Below, piece after piece: positions 1-7,772 of a DNA stretch of 64,000 bases (positions are counted from its first letter, which is position 1; every line of letters starts with the position of its first letter). The notes beneath the pieces are model-generated. The model made no database searches. It was not told where the DNA came from and saw nothing but the letters and a program-made list of their open reading frames with translations. A program made the translations under genes and the position numbers. This DNA comes from Moraxella nonliquefaciens (GTDB lineage Bacteria > Pseudomonadota > Gammaproteobacteria > Pseudomonadales > Moraxellaceae): the NCBI RefSeq assembly GCF_001679005.1, contig NZ_LXTW01000003.1:62930-126929 (forward strand), in the 5' to 3' direction.

Positions 1-559
1 TTTTCTTAGCCTCTTCTTGGGCTTTTGCTTGTTCAGCGTTTAGGTGATTTTCCTTAGCGATGCGTGCCTGTTCTAACAGTTCATTAGCCTGTACTTTGGC
101 AGCTTCAAGTTCGGCAAATAACTGCTTGGCATGAGCCTGCTTTTGGGCTTCAAGTTTGGCAAGTTCCGCTTTTTTGGCATTATCGTTGTCAAGCCCTGCT
201 TGATATTTTTGTTTGGCAAGTGATTGAGCTTCTTTTTCAATTTCTAGCCAAGCGTGGTATTTGTTATTGATGGTATTTTGTAGGTCGTTTGCTTGATTGG
301 CAAGTTTGGCATCGGCGATTTGAGCGGTCTTTATCGCTTCTTTGGCATGTTTGATGGCATCGCCGTAGACGTTTTTTACAAGTTCGGCACGCTTGTGTGC
401 TTCTTTGGCACTGATGGCAAGTGGGTCGGCATGATTGATGATGAGATTGGCATGTCGTGTGGCATTCATGTCATCATCAATGGCACAGCCTGTGGCACTC
501 ATTGCCACAAAAACCGATACGGCAAGAGGTCTTAGGATAAAACGATGGTTGATGTTCAT
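1..559 (-). CDS. Coiled-coil lipoprotein, 5' part only (runs off the left edge)
   Basis: Open reading frame of 186 codons from an ATG at 557-559, still open at base 1, so the C-terminus lies outside the window. The first 25 residues form a lipoprotein signal: basic MNINHRFILR, hydrophobic stretch, then SATGC with the lipidated cysteine at residue 25. The rest is rich in Ala, Lys, Glu and Gln with long heptad-like runs (EAHKRAEL, AKKAELAKLEAQKQ), expected to form a continuous alpha-helical coiled coil. Probably anchored in the outer or inner membrane facing the periplasm. I do not recognise a specific family. DUF4398-type or OprI-like helical lipoproteins are possible analogues. Confidence 0.8.
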   Translation of the reverse strand, partial: MNINHRFILRPLAVSVFVAMSATGCAIDDDMNATRHANLIINHADPLAISAKEAHKRAELVKNVYGDAIKHAKEAIKTAQIADAKLANQANDLQNTINNKYHAWLEIEKEAQSLAKQKYQAGLDNDNAKKAELAKLEAQKQAHAKQLFAELEAAKVQANELLEQARIAKENHLNAEQAKAQEEAKK

Positions 560-688
560 ACAATTACCTATGTATACAAAATGAATGTTTACAGACCATT
601 GTAACACTTTTTGGTCGCTTTTGTAAAAAAGATTAAGTTAATTTAAGTGCATTCTTTGTATAAAATGACTAAACATGGGCAAAATCCA

Positions 689-1237
689 TCATGATACGCC
701 ATTTTTACGTTTATTTTCCAAAAATAGCATGTCCACCATCACAAGTCCCATACCGCCCATGATCGCCATGTCCGCCACATTAAACACAGGATAATGCCAC
801 ATATTGGCATAATGAACATGAATAAAATCAATCACATGACCATATAAAAAGCGGTCAATGACATTGCCAATTGCCCCACCTAACACCAAAGCAAGCCCCC
901 ATGCCAGAATTTTGGCATTTTTGGGAATTTTGCGAAGGTAGACCATGATGAATGCTGATACCAAAAGCCCCAATGTGGCAAACAACCACTTTTGCCAACC
1001 ACCTTGATTGGCAAGAAAACTAAATGCCGCCCCATGATTATAAGCAAGCGTCCAGTTTAATATCGGTTCAATCACATTGATGCTATTGCCTTCATTGACG
1101 AGCCATTTTTCAAAAAAAATCTTGGTCATCTGGTCAATGACAAGCACGACAAACCCAATGAAATAATAAAGTATGGCTTTATTGGCATTGGCACTTGATG
1201 CTAAGGGTTGAATGTTATTTTGGGTATTTTCTGACAT
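689..1237 (-). CDS. lspA: Lipoprotein signal peptidase (signal peptidase II)
   Basis: Membrane aspartyl protease that removes the signal peptide of prolipoproteins after Lgt has lipidated the cysteine. The 182-residue form starts at MSENTQNN. An upstream in-frame extension to 1357 lacks family similarity and overlaps a tandem repeat, so I rejected it. Four hydrophobic segments are visible. The conserved stretches NHGAAFS and GGAIGNVIDRF, and the later FNVADMAI, supply the two catalytic aspartates (NVID and NVAD). It lies downstream of ileS on the same strand, the usual ileS-lspA order, with 191 bases between. The window also encodes lgt and many lipoproteins that need this enzyme. Confidence 0.96.
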   Translation of the reverse strand: MSENTQNNIQPLASSANANKAILYYFIGFVVLVIDQMTKIFFEKWLVNEGNSINVIEPILNWTLAYNHGAAFSFLANQGGWQKWLFATLGLLVSAFIMVYLRKIPKNAKILAWGLALVLGGAIGNVIDRFLYGHVIDFIHVHYANMWHYPVFNVADMAIMGGMGLVMVDMLFLENKRKNGVS

Positions 1238-1282
1238 AATAAATTCTTGTAGATTGGTGTGCCTACCCTTTATCACACATTT

Positions 1283-1312
1283 TAGGGTATTGTAACATAG
1301 GGTATTGTAACA
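1283..1312. repeat. Perfect 15-bp tandem duplication in the lspA leader
   Basis: The unit tagggtattgtaaca occurs at 1283-1297 and again, without any change, at 1298-1312. It sits between ileS and lspA, about 46 bases upstream of the lspA start. Confidence 0.95.
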
Positions 1313-1428
1313 ATGAATTACCCGCTTTTGAACGGATATGTTTATGGCAAATGGCAAAAGCAGGCACGTCCTAATGATGAATCATCCAAAACATATGGGC
1401 AAATTGTACTTTAAATTTGCCCACAGCA

Positions 1429-4400
1429 TTATGCAAATTTACGCACCTCTCCTTTGTCATCTACATTAGACACACAACGTCCGCATAGCTTGGGATGTTT
1501 AACATGACGACCTACGTCGGTGCGAATGTGCCAACAACGGATACATTTTTGTCCATCTGCTGGGGTGATGATTACGTCATTTTCGCCTTGTGTCAGACTG
1601 ATGTCGCTTGTGATAAAGACAAAACGTGCTTCATCGCCTAATTTTGATACAGCATCAAAGACTGTCTTGTCTGCTAAGATGTTGGCTTTGGCGGTTAAGT
1701 TGGCACTGATGATTTTGGCAGTACGAGCATCGTCCATTGCTTTATTAATGTCATCTTTTAGTGCCAAAATCACTTGCCAATCATCTGGGGTGATGTCTGT
1801 CATGATAGGGCTGGGCAAATCATACCAATTGCTTGCAAAGATGTATTTATGGGCGTTGTTGGCACGGATAAAGCCCCATGCTTCTTGGGCGGTGAATGGC
1901 AAAATCGGAGCAATCCAATGCACAACCGCTTGGGCGATGTGATATAGGGCGGTTTGGGCGGAGCGTCTGGGGTGTCCGTCCGCCTTAGTAGTGTAAGTAC
2001 GGTCTTTGATGATATCAAGATAAAATCCCCCCAAACTTTGCGAACAGAACATAGATACTGCCTGAACAACTTGGTGAAAATCCATGTCGTGATAGGATTT
2101 TATGATTGTCTCTTGGGTATCCTTGGCAAGATGTAGGATGAATTTGTCAAGGCTGACCAACTCGTCCAACGCCACACTGTTCGTGGTTGGGTCAAAATCG
2201 CTGGTATTGGCAAGTAAAAATCGTATGGTATTACGGATACGGCGATAATTATCCACCGCCCCTGCAAAGACTTTTTGTCCTGCACTCATCTCGTAGCGAT
2301 AATCAGCAGAGGCAATCCACAGACGGAGCATGTCCGCCCCTGTTTTGTCAATCTCTTTTTGTGGTTCGATGATATTGCCCAAAGATTTGCTCATTTTATG
2401 CCCTTTTTCGTCCACGACAAAGCCATGGGTTAGGACTTGTTTAAAGGGGGCTCGCCCATAAATGGCTTCACTGGTGAGCAAAGAGGTTTGAAACCAGCCA
2501 CGATGCTGATCTGAGCCTTCTAGATACATGTCGGCTGGGTTGGTTAGGCTGTTATCTTGGTCAAGTACGGCAAAATGTGTGCTGCCTGAATCAAACCACA
2601 CATCCAGTGTGTCGGTTACTTTGTGATACTCACTGCTCTCATCACCCAAAAAGTCGCTAATGTCAGCATCAAACCATGCTTCAATACCGCCTTGTTCAAT
2701 GATTTGGGCGGCTTTTTCAATAAGCTCGGAGGTGCGTGGGTGTAATTGGTCTGTTTCTTTGTGGGTAAAAAAGGTAATCGGCACGCCCCATGTGCGTTGG
2801 CGTGAGATACACCAGTCAGGGCGACCATCAATCATGGCTTCAATGCGGTTTTGACCCCATGCTGGTGTCCATGTGATATTTTTGATGTCGTCTAGGGCTT
2901 TTTGGCGAAGTCCGTTTTGTTCCATGCTAATGAACCACTGAGGCGTGGCACGAAAAATAATGGGGGTTTTGTGTCGCCAGCAGTGTGGATAACTGTGGTG
3001 GATTTTTTTGTGGTCAAGCAAGTGTCCGCTTGACCCCAAAGTCTCGATAATCTTAGGCTGTGCTTTGTAGATGTGTTCACCCACAAAAACCTTGGCATTG
3101 TCCAAATACACGCCTGCATCACCAACAGGGTTTTCAACAGGTAAATTGTATTTGTTGCCAACAATATAGTCGTCCACACCATGAGCAGGAGCGGTATGCA
3201 CCAACCCTGTACCACTGTCAGCGGTAACATGCTCGCCTGTGATGATGGGTACTTGGCGTTCGCTGATAAGAGGGTGTTGGGCGTTTAAGACGGTCAAATC
3301 TGCCCCTTTGATGGTTGTGATAGCCTTAACATCATCAAGTGCCACATTTTTACTAAAATCTGCCACCAAATCATTTGCTACGATAAAATGGGCACTGTGA
3401 TTGATGGTGCTTGGGTTTGTGATGGTATAGACCCACATTTTACCAAAGTCATTTTCTACATCTTTTTGATAAGTTGCCCCTAATTTTTCTACCGCTTTTT
3501 TGGAGCGGTCATTGCCTTCATGTATTTGAAAACGCACGGTATTTCTGTATTTAAAGGCGTGGTTTAATAAGGTGTGTTTAATCTCATCATTTACCCCTTT
3601 GCCCCAAAATTCGGGTGTGATGAAGGTAAAACCAATACCAATGACATCATCTTTGGCATTGTCATGACAAAAACGGGTTGTGCCAATGATATTGCCAGTT
3701 CGCTTATCAATAATGGCATAGGCTTTATCTTTCACTGCTTGTTCAAAAAATGGTTCAAACACCTCTGGCAGGTGTCGTTTGGTTGGCATAAATTGCCAAA
3801 TGGCAGGGTCGGACGCACACGCTTGTAGTGCCTGCTTATCGGCTTTGGTTAGGGTTCTTAGGGTAAAATTTTTACTGTCAATTTGGCTTGGTAGTGCAAA
3901 GATGGGGGTTTTTTTGCCCTTAATGACGGCATAATCAAAGTCGCCATGTACCGAGATTGCTTGGTTGGCAGGCAGTGTCCATGGGGTTGTTGTCCAAATG
4001 ACGGCTTGAAGCGTGCCACTGATATTAGCGATGATGGGTAGGTTTTCACGATTGACAATATCAAAGCCAACATAGATGGCATCTGAGGTTTTGTCTTGAT
4101 ATTCAACCTCCGCCTCAGCAAGGGCAGAACCACAATCTAAGCACCAGTTGACAGGTTTCATGCCACGCACGATATGACCGTTGTCATAAATCTTTCCCAA
4201 TGCTCGCACGATATTGGCTTCTTGTTGGTAATTCATGGTCAAATAAGGGTTGTCCCAATCGCCAAGCACGCCCAAGCGTTTAAAATCTGCCATTTGTAGT
4301 TGCACCTGACTTTTGGCATACTCTCGGCACGCTTCACGAAACTTCGTCGCATTGACCTTTTGTCCGACTTTACCAATTTTTTGTTCTACTTTTTGCTCAA

Positions 4401-4722
4401 TGGGCAGACCATGGCAGTCCCAACCAGGGACATAGACGGCATCAAAACCCGATAGGTTTTTGGATTTGGTGATGATGTCTTTTAGGACTTTATTGACCGC
4501 ATGACCTAGGTGAATTTGCCCGTTGGCATAAGGGGGGCCGTCATGCAAAATGTATTTGGGCAAGCCTTGTTTGGCTTGACGAACTTGCTGATATAGTCCA
4601 TCTTTTTCCCATTCGTCAAGCCATTTTGGCTCACGCTTTGCAAGGTTGGCACGCATGGGATATGGCGTATCGGCAAGATTTAGGGTGTCTTTGTAGTCTT
4701 CTTGGGAGGCTTGGTTTGTCAT
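1429..4722 (-). CDS. ileS: Isoleucyl-tRNA synthetase with a GNAT domain inserted in its editing domain
   Basis: Class I synthetase that charges tRNA-Ile and edits Val-tRNA-Ile. Numbering here is from the ATG at 4722. A TTG four codons upstream is possible, but the duplicated ileS start at 7826 supports the ATG. Visible motifs: HLGH (HIGH signature, residues 71-74), WTTTPWTLPAN and HTAPAHGVDDY of the CP1 editing domain, KMSKS (776-780), and a C-terminal zinc finger (C1060, C1063, C1080, C1083). The protein has 1097 residues; the E. coli enzyme has about 940. The excess is one block at about residues 283-441 between the DFDYAVIKG strand and VANDLV, and it has the signatures of a RimJ/RimL-type GNAT acetyltransferase. 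Frame is continuous on both sides and all synthetase motifs remain, so the enzyme is presumably active and essential. Confidence 0.97.
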   Translation of the reverse strand: MTNQASQEDYKDTLNLADTPYPMRANLAKREPKWLDEWEKDGLYQQVRQAKQGLPKYILHDGPPYANGQIHLGHAVNKVLKDIITKSKNLSGFDAVYVPGWDCHGLPIEQKVEQKIGKVGQKVNATKFREACREYAKSQVQLQMADFKRLGVLGDWDNPYLTMNYQQEANIVRALGKIYDNGHIVRGMKPVNWCLDCGSALAEAEVEYQDKTSDAIYVGFDIVNRENLPIIANISGTLQAVIWTTTPWTLPANQAISVHGDFDYAVIKGKKTPIFALPSQIDSKNFTLRTLTKADKQALQACASDPAIWQFMPTKRHLPEVFEPFFEQAVKDKAYAIIDKRTGNIIGTTRFCHDNAKDDVIGIGFTFITPEFWGKGVNDEIKHTLLNHAFKYRNTVRFQIHEGNDRSKKAVEKLGATYQKDVENDFGKMWVYTITNPSTINHSAHFIVANDLVADFSKNVALDDVKAITTIKGADLTVLNAQHPLISERQVPIITGEHVTADSGTGLVHTAPAHGVDDYIVGNKYNLPVENPVGDAGVYLDNAKVFVGEHIYKAQPKIIETLGSSGHLLDHKKIHHSYPHCWRHKTPIIFRATPQWFISMEQNGLRQKALDDIKNITWTPAWGQNRIEAMIDGRPDWCISRQRTWGVPITFFTHKETDQLHPRTSELIEKAAQIIEQGGIEAWFDADISDFLGDESSEYHKVTDTLDVWFDSGSTHFAVLDQDNSLTNPADMYLEGSDQHRGWFQTSLLTSEAIYGRAPFKQVLTHGFVVDEKGHKMSKSLGNIIEPQKEIDKTGADMLRLWIASADYRYEMSAGQKVFAGAVDNYRRIRNTIRFLLANTSDFDPTTNSVALDELVSLDKFILHLAKDTQETIIKSYHDMDFHQVVQAVSMFCSQSLGGFYLDIIKDRTYTTKADGHPRRSAQTALYHIAQAVVHWIAPILPFTAQEAWGFIRANNAHKYIFASNWYDLPSPIMTDITPDDWQVILALKDDINKAMDDARTAKIISANLTAKANILADKTVFDAVSKLGDEARFVFITSDISLTQGENDVIITPADGQKCIRCWHIRTDVGRHVKHPKLCGRCVSNVDDKGEVRKFA
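3400..3880 (-). other. GNAT acetyltransferase domain embedded in IleRS
   Basis: Segment of ileS encoding about 160 residues absent from ordinary IleRS. It starts TLRTLTKADKQAL, the usual start of RimJ/RimL-like proteins. It carries PEFWGKGVNDEIKHTLL, the acetyl-CoA pyrophosphate-binding loop and following helix, then GNDRSKKAVEKLGA, the conserved N-x-x-S-x-x-A-x-x-K-L-G motif of this family. The flanks return to CP1 editing-domain sequence in frame. Substrate is unknown. Known GNAT targets include aminoacyl-tRNA, protein N-termini and small amines. The domain could also be catalytically inactive. Confidence 0.88.
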
Positions 4723-4752
4723 GGCTTGGCTCAAATTTATTTAAAACGGCTA

Positions 4753-4781
4753 ATTATAGCCTAGTTCACAACATTTATAAA
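4753..4781 (-). promoter_or_regulatory. Promoter of ileS
   Basis: On the minus strand a perfect TATAAT (4753-4758) lies 30 bases before the ileS ATG, with a weak TTTATA -35 at 17-base spacing. The same TATAAT, followed by a similar leader ending in gagcca, is found in the ileS scar at 7860-7865. Confidence 0.6.
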
Positions 4782-4810
4782 GACAAAATTTACCTCAACT
4801 ACCCAAATGA

Positions 4811-6040
4811 TTATTGATAAATTTTAGGGTAGTAAGTTTTGTAATAACCCTCCAGTTTATCATTATCTACCTTATAGATATGAACAACATCTAAATTTTT
4901 ATCAATCATAACAGACAACATTAATAAAAAACAAACAATCACACCATAAAAATAAATCAAAAATCCATTATTTAACACCCAAGTCGTCAAAAAAACACCA
5001 ATGGGAATAAACACAATACAACACGCCAAAAAGATAAATTCAAAACTGGCACGAATATCCTTTGGGGTTGCTGTACAGCGAATATGGGTACTGTTAATAT
5101 TAAACATTACCACCCCAACACCCATCATTATTAATGCCATGCAAAACAGATAAAATCCGTCCAACAAAGACAATAAAATCCCAATCGCAACCAATACAAT
5201 GCTACACACCACACTTTTATGACTGCCAATTTTTTTATTGAATAATTTTAGAAAGTAAACACTACCCAATATCATTCCAATACCAAAACAACCCTCACTA
5301 ATACCGATATAAAATGCAGGTAATTTAAATTTATTTGCTATATTATAGGGAATGATATAAGCAATCATTGGGGTGATGATAAAATTAGCCAGCAATGATA
5401 CCAAAACCATCAATCTTTCAATGGGATTTTTAAGTAATATTTTAAAGGTATTTTTTGATTGTTTTTCTAAGTTTTCCTGCAATTTTATATTTTTTATACC
5501 ATAAAACAAAATGCCACTTATAAAAGATAAAATAATACAAGCACATATAATTTGATGTGCACCAAAATAATGAATAATAAACCCAGAAATAGCGGGAGAC
5601 AAGATGGTATTGATGGAATTGACAAATCCACGCACCTTAAAACCATTTGATTTATTGTTACCACCATACAAGTCATTGGTAAGGCTTGTCCCTAACGGAT
5701 TTAAAAGAATGGTAAAAATAGAACTAATAACAAAAATTATACCAAAAATAAAATAATTATGAATAAATAATAATGGCAAAAAAGATAATAAGCAAATAAC
5801 ACAAAAACACAGTAATATCTTTTTACTATGAATGGTAAATTTTGGTTGACTGCACACCCAAGAAAACAACAACAATGCCAACACCTGACACGCCCAAGAA
5901 GTTCCAATAAAAACCCCCAAATGCTGGGGGTTTTTAAATACGGTAAGCATTAACCAAGCAAACAAAAAACCAACGGTTCTAATACTTGTATTCAGTACTG
6001 TTTCTGCAACTTGATAAACATAAAAATCCCTATGCTTCAT
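4811..6040 (-). CDS. MFS transporter, probable exporter of the peptide operon product
   Basis: 409-residue polytopic membrane protein with about 12 hydrophobic segments, of major facilitator type (for example the GISEGCFGIGMILGSVYFLK stretch in the second half). The start at MKHRDFYVY is chosen because AAGGAAAAG precedes it at good spacing. The ATG overlaps the end of the upstream gene by 11 bases, indicating translational coupling. Last gene of a four-gene operon, so export of the product or self-protection is the likely role. Much more AT-rich than the housekeeping genes around it. No terminator is evident between its stop and the ileS promoter, so read-through into ileS is possible. Confidence 0.85.
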   Translation of the reverse strand: MKHRDFYVYQVAETVLNTSIRTVGFLFAWLMLTVFKNPQHLGVFIGTSWACQVLALLLFSWVCSQPKFTIHSKKILLCFCVICLLSFLPLLFIHNYFIFGIIFVISSIFTILLNPLGTSLTNDLYGGNNKSNGFKVRGFVNSINTILSPAISGFIIHYFGAHQIICACIILSFISGILFYGIKNIKLQENLEKQSKNTFKILLKNPIERLMVLVSLLANFIITPMIAYIIPYNIANKFKLPAFYIGISEGCFGIGMILGSVYFLKLFNKKIGSHKSVVCSIVLVAIGILLSLLDGFYLFCMALIMMGVGVVMFNINSTHIRCTATPKDIRASFEFIFLACCIVFIPIGVFLTTWVLNNGFLIYFYGVIVCFLLMLSVMIDKNLDVVHIYKVDNDKLEGYYKTYYPKIYQ

Positions 6041-6431
6041 TGTCTTTTCCTTGTAGATATTTCTTGTGCACTTCATCAAGCACAACAGCAGCATTCATTG
6101 CTCTTGTAAACCCACTGAATATTGCGTTTTGTATCAATATTTCTTGAATTTCTTCTTTTGTAATACCAAGCTTATAAGCAGCTAGCCCCTGAAATGACAA
6201 TTGCCTTTCTGAACTACCCATAGCAATAAGTGCTGATAATGTTGCTATATGCCGTTCTTTAATGCTCAAAACACCTCTTTGATAAATATTTCCATAAATT
6301 GAATCAATAAGCATTTCAACTAAATCTGGTGCTATTGGGTATAAATCATCGTTTAGCCTTCTTACTGCATCGTCATTAAATCTTTGCATCAATTCGATGG
6401 TTTCTTTGGATAACTTATCTGTTAATTTCAT
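6030..6431 (-). CDS. Carboxymuconolactone decarboxylase (CMD)-like protein
   Basis: 133-residue all-helical protein of the CMD/AhpD superfamily. Recognisable parts are PDLVEMLIDSIYGNIYQRG, LSIKERHIATLSALIAMGS and GITKEEIQEILIQNAIFSGF. The position where gamma-CMD enzymes carry the histidine (QLxxH in the family) appears to read QLSFQ, and no CxxC of the AhpD type is present, so ordinary decarboxylase or peroxidase chemistry is doubtful. Its start overlaps the end of the HExxH gene by 17 bases and its stop overlaps the MFS start, so the three genes form one coupled unit. The role is unknown; it may assist peptide modification as a partner or redox protein. Confidence 0.85.
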   Translation of the reverse strand: MKLTDKLSKETIELMQRFNDDAVRRLNDDLYPIAPDLVEMLIDSIYGNIYQRGVLSIKERHIATLSALIAMGSSERQLSFQGLAAYKLGITKEEIQEILIQNAIFSGFTRAMNAAVVLDEVHKKYLQGKDNEA

Positions 6432-7422
6432 TAGGCATATCCTTTAATTCTTTGTAACAGTTCTCAATTATGGCACTTCCCAAATTCGTTAATTTTCCAT
6501 TTTTGGAAATAACATCATAGCAAGCTAAAAATTGTTCCTTATTTTTATTGATATGAGAAATCAGATCATCGTAAGAATATTGAGTATTTTGTTTTTTGAT
6601 AATTTGATTAAAAAATCGTGCTATTCTATACAAAACAAAAGCTGCGTGATATATACCATTCATTGTTCTTAAGCCAGTTCTAAGGGGTGATGGATAACGC
6701 TCATCATCTGAGTTAAGCACAACTTCATCATGTATCATTACAGATAACAATATTTGATGAGCAGATTCGTGTATAATCTTATCTAAGATAAACAAATCAT
6801 CTTTATCAACAAAAATATCTTCATTGAAAAAAATACAGCCTAGTTTATCAAAGTCACTTCCAGAATAAACCATTTCTTGACTATCTTTAAAGTCTACACC
6901 AAATACATATATATCATCCACTATATTGTCAATTTCCATATAAGTTTCAAAATCAATATCCTTAATAAAATTCATAAGATTATTAATTTTTAACTTATAC
7001 TCATCAATTAAATTAACATTAATTGGTTTGCAGGAAAATTCATAAGCATCATCATTAATTTTATTAAACTGATTTAAGTACAGGTTGCCCACATCTCCCA
7101 CACCAGAGAAAATTATTTTTTCTCTATCATAAAACGAGATAAATTTATTAAAAGAAATAAACACATCATTTATTTCATAAATATTATTTTTTGTAATTGA
7201 TTTAACAAGGTGATTAATAAAGTGGAATAAGATACCTCCCAATATGGAGTGAGATTCTGCAAACTCTATATTTTTGGCTATATTTTTCTTGAAATCTTTA
7301 TCTAAGATTTCATCGCAAACATCCAACAAATAATAAAAAGAATCTACAATCTTTTCATTATTTGCACCACGCAATACAATTGCCAAAGATTGGTTTGGAT
7401 TATAAATATTATTAAAATTCAT
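6415..7422 (-). CDS. HExxH-motif protein, putative peptide-modifying hydroxylase
   Basis: 335 residues. Around residues 214-270 it shows the layout of the HExxH proteins found in peptide (RiPP) gene clusters and described as 2-oxoglutarate-dependent peptide beta-hydroxylases. HESAH (H218, E219, H222) would bind metal. SPLR (R248) followed by RTMNGIYHAAF (H259) is the typical downstream block. The N-terminal 200 residues show no family I recognise. ATG at 7422 has AAGGA six bases upstream. The DNA is extremely AT-rich (bases 6961-7020 contain 8 G or C in 60), unlike the flanks, which suggests horizontal acquisition. The natural substrate is most likely the 31-residue peptide encoded just upstream. 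Family call fairly firm; activity inferred. Confidence 0.8.
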   Translation of the reverse strand: MNFNNIYNPNQSLAIVLRGANNEKIVDSFYYLLDVCDEILDKDFKKNIAKNIEFAESHSILGGILFHFINHLVKSITKNNIYEINDVFISFNKFISFYDREKIIFSGVGDVGNLYLNQFNKINDDAYEFSCKPINVNLIDEYKLKINNLMNFIKDIDFETYMEIDNIVDDIYVFGVDFKDSQEMVYSGSDFDKLGCIFFNEDIFVDKDDLFILDKIIHESAHQILLSVMIHDEVVLNSDDERYPSPLRTGLRTMNGIYHAAFVLYRIARFFNQIIKKQNTQYSYDDLISHINKNKEQFLACYDVISKNGKLTNLGSAIIENCYKELKDMPNEINR

Positions 7423-7441
7423 TCATCGTCCTTAATACTTA

Positions 7442-7485
7442 ATCAATAAAAAAAAAGACACCAGATTTTAACCCAGTGTCTTTTT
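7442..7485 (-). terminator. Hairpin terminator/attenuator between the peptide gene and its tailoring genes
   Basis: A perfect 10-bp stem (7452-7461 with 7476-7485, aaaaagacac/gtgtcttttt) is followed on the minus strand by a long T run. It starts 8 bases after the peptide stop codon and ends before the HExxH gene. Partial termination here would give excess peptide over enzymes, a common RiPP operon design. Confidence 0.8.
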
Positions 7486-7493
7486 GATTGGCA

Positions 7494-7589
7494 TTACTTC
7501 TTATCTTTAACACCAATTGTCATAATTGTTTTGCAGTTTGATTGGTTTTTAAGCCCAACAACTTTGCTTAGGTCTAATTGCTTTAACAT
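7494..7589 (-). CDS. 31-residue peptide, candidate RiPP precursor
   Basis: Short gene with AAGGA before the ATG at 7589. The peptide begins MLKQLDLSKVVGL, has a single cysteine at residue 19 (NQSNCKT) and ends TIMTIGVKDKK. The hydrophobic, charged N-terminal part resembles a leader; the polar C-terminal part with Cys, Thr and Lys would be the core. No signal peptide. It is the first gene after a near-consensus promoter, is followed at once by a terminator hairpin, and precedes an HExxH peptide-modification protein, a CMD-like protein and an MFS exporter. This context, not homology, is the reason for the precursor call. A mature fragment could be much shorter than 31 residues. Confidence 0.7.
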   Translation of the reverse strand: MLKQLDLSKVVGLKNQSNCKTIMTIGVKDKK

Positions 7590-7661
7590 AACATATTCCT
7601 TATATAAATGAAAAAGATAAACACCATAACCTAAAATACCTCATCAGCCTATGGTTCTTTG

Positions 7662-7690
7662 ATTCTAAGTTAAAAAAAACAAGATGTCAA
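7662..7690 (-). promoter_or_regulatory. Sigma-70 promoter of the peptide operon
   Basis: On the minus strand TTGACA (7685-7690), 17 bases, TAGAAT (7662-7667): a full-consensus -35, optimal spacing and a 5-of-6 -10. The predicted leader of about 65 bases contains an ACCATA...TATGGT inverted repeat that might be a regulatory hairpin. Confidence 0.8.
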
Positions 7691-7772
7691 GAATTTTTTA
7701 TAAATTAGCATAATTTTTTTATTAAACCATTGTTTTTAATATATTTTTTTCAATATTCAACCCAAAAAAAGC

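Noticed and set aside
1520..1942. A 140-codon plus-strand frame in the 3' part of ileS
   Set aside because: Shadow frame antisense to the conserved ileS C-terminal region.
3400..3880. The GNAT segment as a separate gene inserted in ileS
   Set aside because: The reading frame runs through from the synthetase N-terminus to its C-terminus without stop or frameshift, and no separate start or ribosome site is seen.
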